A DNA stretch of 64,000 nt from Lacipirellulaceae bacterium (GTDB lineage: Bacteria > Planctomycetota > Planctomycetia > Pirellulales > Lacipirellulaceae): NCBI GenBank assembly GCA_040218535.1, contig JAVJRG010000012.1, forward strand, positions 186,001-250,000, in the 5' to 3' direction. The position numbers were made by a program, and so were the translations under genes. Below the pieces are notes generated by a model, which was not told where the DNA came from, did no database searches, and worked only from the letters and a program-made list of their open reading frames with translations. Numbering within the stretch: the first letter of the stretch is position 1; each line of letters starts with the position of its first letter. Shown here piece by piece: positions 61,633 through 64,000 of the stretch.

Positions 61633-63498
61633 CTACTCAAAGCTTACCTCAAGAACTTCGCCACTCGGCTCTTCGGTGGCAACCAAATCCTTGAATTCTT
61701 TCACGTTCTTCCCCTCGCCGACGCGGACCGTGTAGCTGCCGCTGTGAAAGACATGGGGTTGAAATTCATGGGTCGGCAAACGCAGCGAGTAGACCAGCTC
61801 GTCATTAGACTGGTCGATCACTTGAACGACTGGCTTGGTCCCCTCCGCAGCAGTGATCTTCGGGAGAAATCCCCGAGACACGCGAGTATAGTTATCCTGC
61901 TGGTTGATCGTGACTGGCCAACCGCGGAACTGCTTGGCTCCCTCTTCGGTAACATCCTGGTGACGCGGCCAGCACTCCATGGTGATTTCGCGTTTCGCCT
62001 TGTTGAAGCGGATTATCCCATGTCCGGCTGCTTTGTAATTCTCCTTGGTTGGATTCGCGTAGGCGACCATCGTGACCTTGTTTTTGAAGCCATCATAAAA
62101 ACGGCCTGCAAACTTCAAGTCGGGCAGTTCGCGTTCCGGCGAACCGGGGCCTGCCGAATCCTCCAACGGCCACCACCAGCGCCCGTAGTAGTTGACGATC
62201 GAAGGCACGCAGAACGACCAGGGCGCATCCTCCCACTGATTCGTGCCGTGATGGATCACCGTGGCAAGGTGCTGATCGCCGGCGATGTGGAAGGCAAACG
62301 CGCGACGCATTTCCTGTAGCGCCCGATTGCGACCACTCTGCGGCCAGCCATTACTATCCAAGTCAGCCAGTAACCGCGCGTCGTACTTGCCGTGGATGTG
62401 TGCTCCGCCAGCAAAAATGGTTTGGGAGAGAACCGCCTTCATCTCCGTGCCCTGCCAATCTTGTCCCCACTCGCGCAGGAACTTGAGTTGCCGCTTGCCG
62501 AGGAGTTGCGCCTCGGGCAAATCGACCGTCGACGGATCGTACTTCGGATCGTTGATGTGATCGGGCCGCGGGCCTTGTTGAGGGACCAGCCCACCGGGGC
62601 CGGTCTTCCACTTGCGGTCTTCGATAATGGCAAAGTCGACACCACCGATGTTCAGTGACGTGTAATAAACGGAGATGTCCTGGCCGACGGGTGTGGCATC
62701 GTAAGGATCGGGTAGATGCGCGCACTGAGCTCGCTGCACCATGTTCACATAGTCCGCCGATTTGAAGTAACCACCATCGTCGCCAGCCTGAGTCGTGGCC
62801 TTCGCCCCGGCGGCTCCCCACAGGTTGGCCTGACCGACGTCGTGATCGTCGGGGATGGCAACCGTAGGTCGATCCTTAATAATCTCGCCGAACTGTCGTC
62901 CGAAGAGTAGCCAGGCATCGTAGTGGCGGTTGTGGTCGTAGCTCTGATCGCCCGAGAAAAACAGCAGGTCCGGGTCTTGCGCTTTGACGTTGTCAACAAT
63001 GTCTTGCCGAGGTCCGCGATCTTTATTCGAGTTTCCAGTAAACGCCGCAACGACGATCTCTTCTTTATCACGCGGGTTTTTGCGAATCGTGCCTTCGTAG
63101 CTCGCCCCGCCAGGATGCGTCAAGCGATAGGGAACTTGCTTGGTGTCGTCCCAATCCTCAATGCGGAAGGTCGTCATCCAGTGCTTTTCGTCGACCTCTT
63201 GCTTCTTGGCCGTCTGCCACTGGCCGTTGCGATTCAGTTCCAAAGTAACTTCGCGAGACTCGCCTTCTTGCAGAGGATAGAGCTGTGCACTGAGCTTGAG
63301 CACTTTGTCCTGCGTTGTGTAGAGAGCGAAACAAATGACTTTGTCGCGATCGACTTTGGGCGTCTCTAGCGGCACTTGCTTCCAGCCAATGTCGATCGGC
63401 TGAGGAGCTTCAGAAGACTCATCACCGTGCGTGCAGCTCACCTGCAACAAAGAGAGAAGAGCGACGAGGCAAAGACGTTGAAAATGGATCGGCTGCAT
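61633..63498 (-). CDS. PhoD-like (alkaline phosphatase D-family) secreted phosphoesterase
   Basis: This 621-residue protein has an N-terminal signal (FQRLCLVALLSLLQVSC), possibly a lipoprotein, since a Cys follows the hydrophobic part. A beta-rich N-domain precedes the metallophosphatase core: LLFFSGDQSYDHNRHYDAWL, TVAIPDDHDVGQANLWG, DFAIIEDRKWKTG and FHIAGDQHLATVIHHG hold the metal-binding Asp/His. The metal site differs from that of classical PhoD, but the fold call is firm. The substrate is unknown. Confidence 0.88.
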   Translation of the reverse strand: MQPIHFQRLCLVALLSLLQVSCTHGDESSEAPQPIDIGWKQVPLETPKVDRDKVICFALYTTQDKVLKLSAQLYPLQEGESREVTLELNRNGQWQTAKKQEVDEKHWMTTFRIEDWDDTKQVPYRLTHPGGASYEGTIRKNPRDKEEIVVAAFTGNSNKDRGPRQDIVDNVKAQDPDLLFFSGDQSYDHNRHYDAWLLFGRQFGEIIKDRPTVAIPDDHDVGQANLWGAAGAKATTQAGDDGGYFKSADYVNMVQRAQCAHLPDPYDATPVGQDISVYYTSLNIGGVDFAIIEDRKWKTGPGGLVPQQGPRPDHINDPKYDPSTVDLPEAQLLGKRQLKFLREWGQDWQGTEMKAVLSQTIFAGGAHIHGKYDARLLADLDSNGWPQSGRNRALQEMRRAFAFHIAGDQHLATVIHHGTNQWEDAPWSFCVPSIVNYYGRWWWPLEDSAGPGSPERELPDLKFAGRFYDGFKNKVTMVAYANPTKENYKAAGHGIIRFNKAKREITMECWPRHQDVTEEGAKQFRGWPVTINQQDNYTRVSRGFLPKITAAEGTKPVVQVIDQSNDELVYSLRLPTHEFQPHVFHSGSYTVRVGEGKNVKEFKDLVATEEPSGEVLEVSFE

Positions 63499-63563
63499 AA
63501 AAAGAAATCCCCAAAAAAAGTGATGCTAGAAGACCTGTGACAAGTCTCCTCGATAGCCGTATT

Positions 63564-64000
63564 CTAAGCGGTCGGTCGACGCATTTCTACAAGACGACAC
63601 TTCGGCAGAGAATCCAAGAACGTCCGCCCGTACGACTTCGTTTTTACTCGCGGATCGAGGATCACCACCCGCCCGGTGTCGCGCTGGCTGCGCACCAATC
63701 GGCCAAAGCCCTGTTTCAGTTTCAAGACGGCTTCGGGCAACTGGTACTCGCGGAAGGGTTGGCCCCCGGCGTCTTTGATCGCTTCCAAACGAGCCTCCAA
63801 GAGCGGACGGTCGGGGACGCTGAAGGGCAATTTTGTAATCACGACCAACTGCAACGCATCGCCCGGCACGTCGACTCCCTGCCAGAAGCTATCCGCTCCG
63901 AAGAGCACGCTGCGAGGATTCTCCTTGAACAACTCCAGCATCCGGCTGCGCGGCGTGCCATCGGCTTGGCTAATCAGATTGAGATTATTCTTGGCCAACC
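63564..64000 (-). CDS. DinG/Rad3-type ATP-dependent helicase, C-terminal part
   Basis: The N-terminus lies beyond the right window edge. The visible 145 residues end the second helicase domain: [20 protein letters not shown] (motif V region), [20 protein letters not shown] and [20 protein letters not shown] (motif VI with the Arg finger), then [20 protein letters not shown]. This is the DinG/XPD-like C-terminal signature. The frame remains open to the last base. Confidence 0.88.
   Translation of the reverse strand, partial: LAKNNLNLISQADGTPRSRMLELFKENPRSVLFGADSFWQGVDVPGDALQLVVITKLPFSVPDRPLLEARLEAIKDAGGQPFREYQLPEAVLKLKQGFGRLVRSQRDTGRVVILDPRVKTKSYGRTFLDSLPKCRLVEMRRPTA

Overview
The window is about 64 kb of dense, mostly single-copy chromosome. 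Its gene content points to a planctomycete, probably of the Pirellulales type. The pointers are a PEP-CTERM secreted protein, a bc1 complex whose cytochrome b is fused to a diheme cytochrome c, Hanks-type kinases with unusual fusions, a cysteine-rich porin, several lineage-type hypothetical proteins, frequent GTG/TTG starts with rare Shine-Dalgarno sites, and many intergenic palindromic repeats. The assignment is inferred from content only. I see no rRNA, tRNA, CRISPR array, prophage or insertion sequence. The first gene (GH10-like) and the last (DinG-type helicase) run off the window edges.

Layout. 1-8.3 kb: GH10-like protein, FMN-binding protein, STAS protein, alaS, and an OmpR-type response regulator/histidine kinase pair. 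8.5-16.2 kb: secreted thioredoxin-like protein, NAD(P)HX epimerase, a translationally coupled HD-GYP/PilZ pair, a spondin-like PEP-CTERM protein, an ECF sigma/anti-sigma pair, and pdxH. 16.4-24.8 kb: a secreted Val/Pro-rich protein, a cyclase-like/kinase/Cache fusion, two transporters, a GH29 fucosidase, and a YceH protein. 25-32 kb: an acidic secreted protein overlapping guaB, a DinB-fold protein, a Tat-exported solute-binding protein, and a histidine kinase. 32-42.4 kb, all minus strand: cysteine-rich porin, YiiX-like hydrolase, a predicted nuclease-like protein, pyrE, cytochrome b/c, Rieske, nrnA, ribF. 42.6-46.6 kb, plus strand: Ppx/GppA, a TrhO-RluA fusion, and a small Imm32-like protein. 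46.6-56.7 kb, minus strand: pepF, fabH, two membrane proteins, a degenerate membrane-bound GspE-like protein, pilT, hisF, and an unknown protein. 56.8-64 kb: a retropepsin-like/RimK/AstE-like cluster, a PP2C/kinase pair, a PhoD-like phosphatase, and a helicase.

The strongest themes are signalling and repeats. Signalling: two histidine kinases, two Hanks kinases (one with a coupled PP2C), a c-di-GMP-type pair, an ECF pair and a STAS protein. Repeats: most longer intergenic spaces are filled by palindromic families. They include three copies of a composite inverted repeat of about 314 bp, each closed at both ends by a short hairpin, one of which separates the two bc1 genes. Best candidates for undescribed biology are this repeat family, the PilT-coupled membrane pseudo-ATPase, the cyclase/kinase/Cache fusion and the TrhO-RluA fusion.
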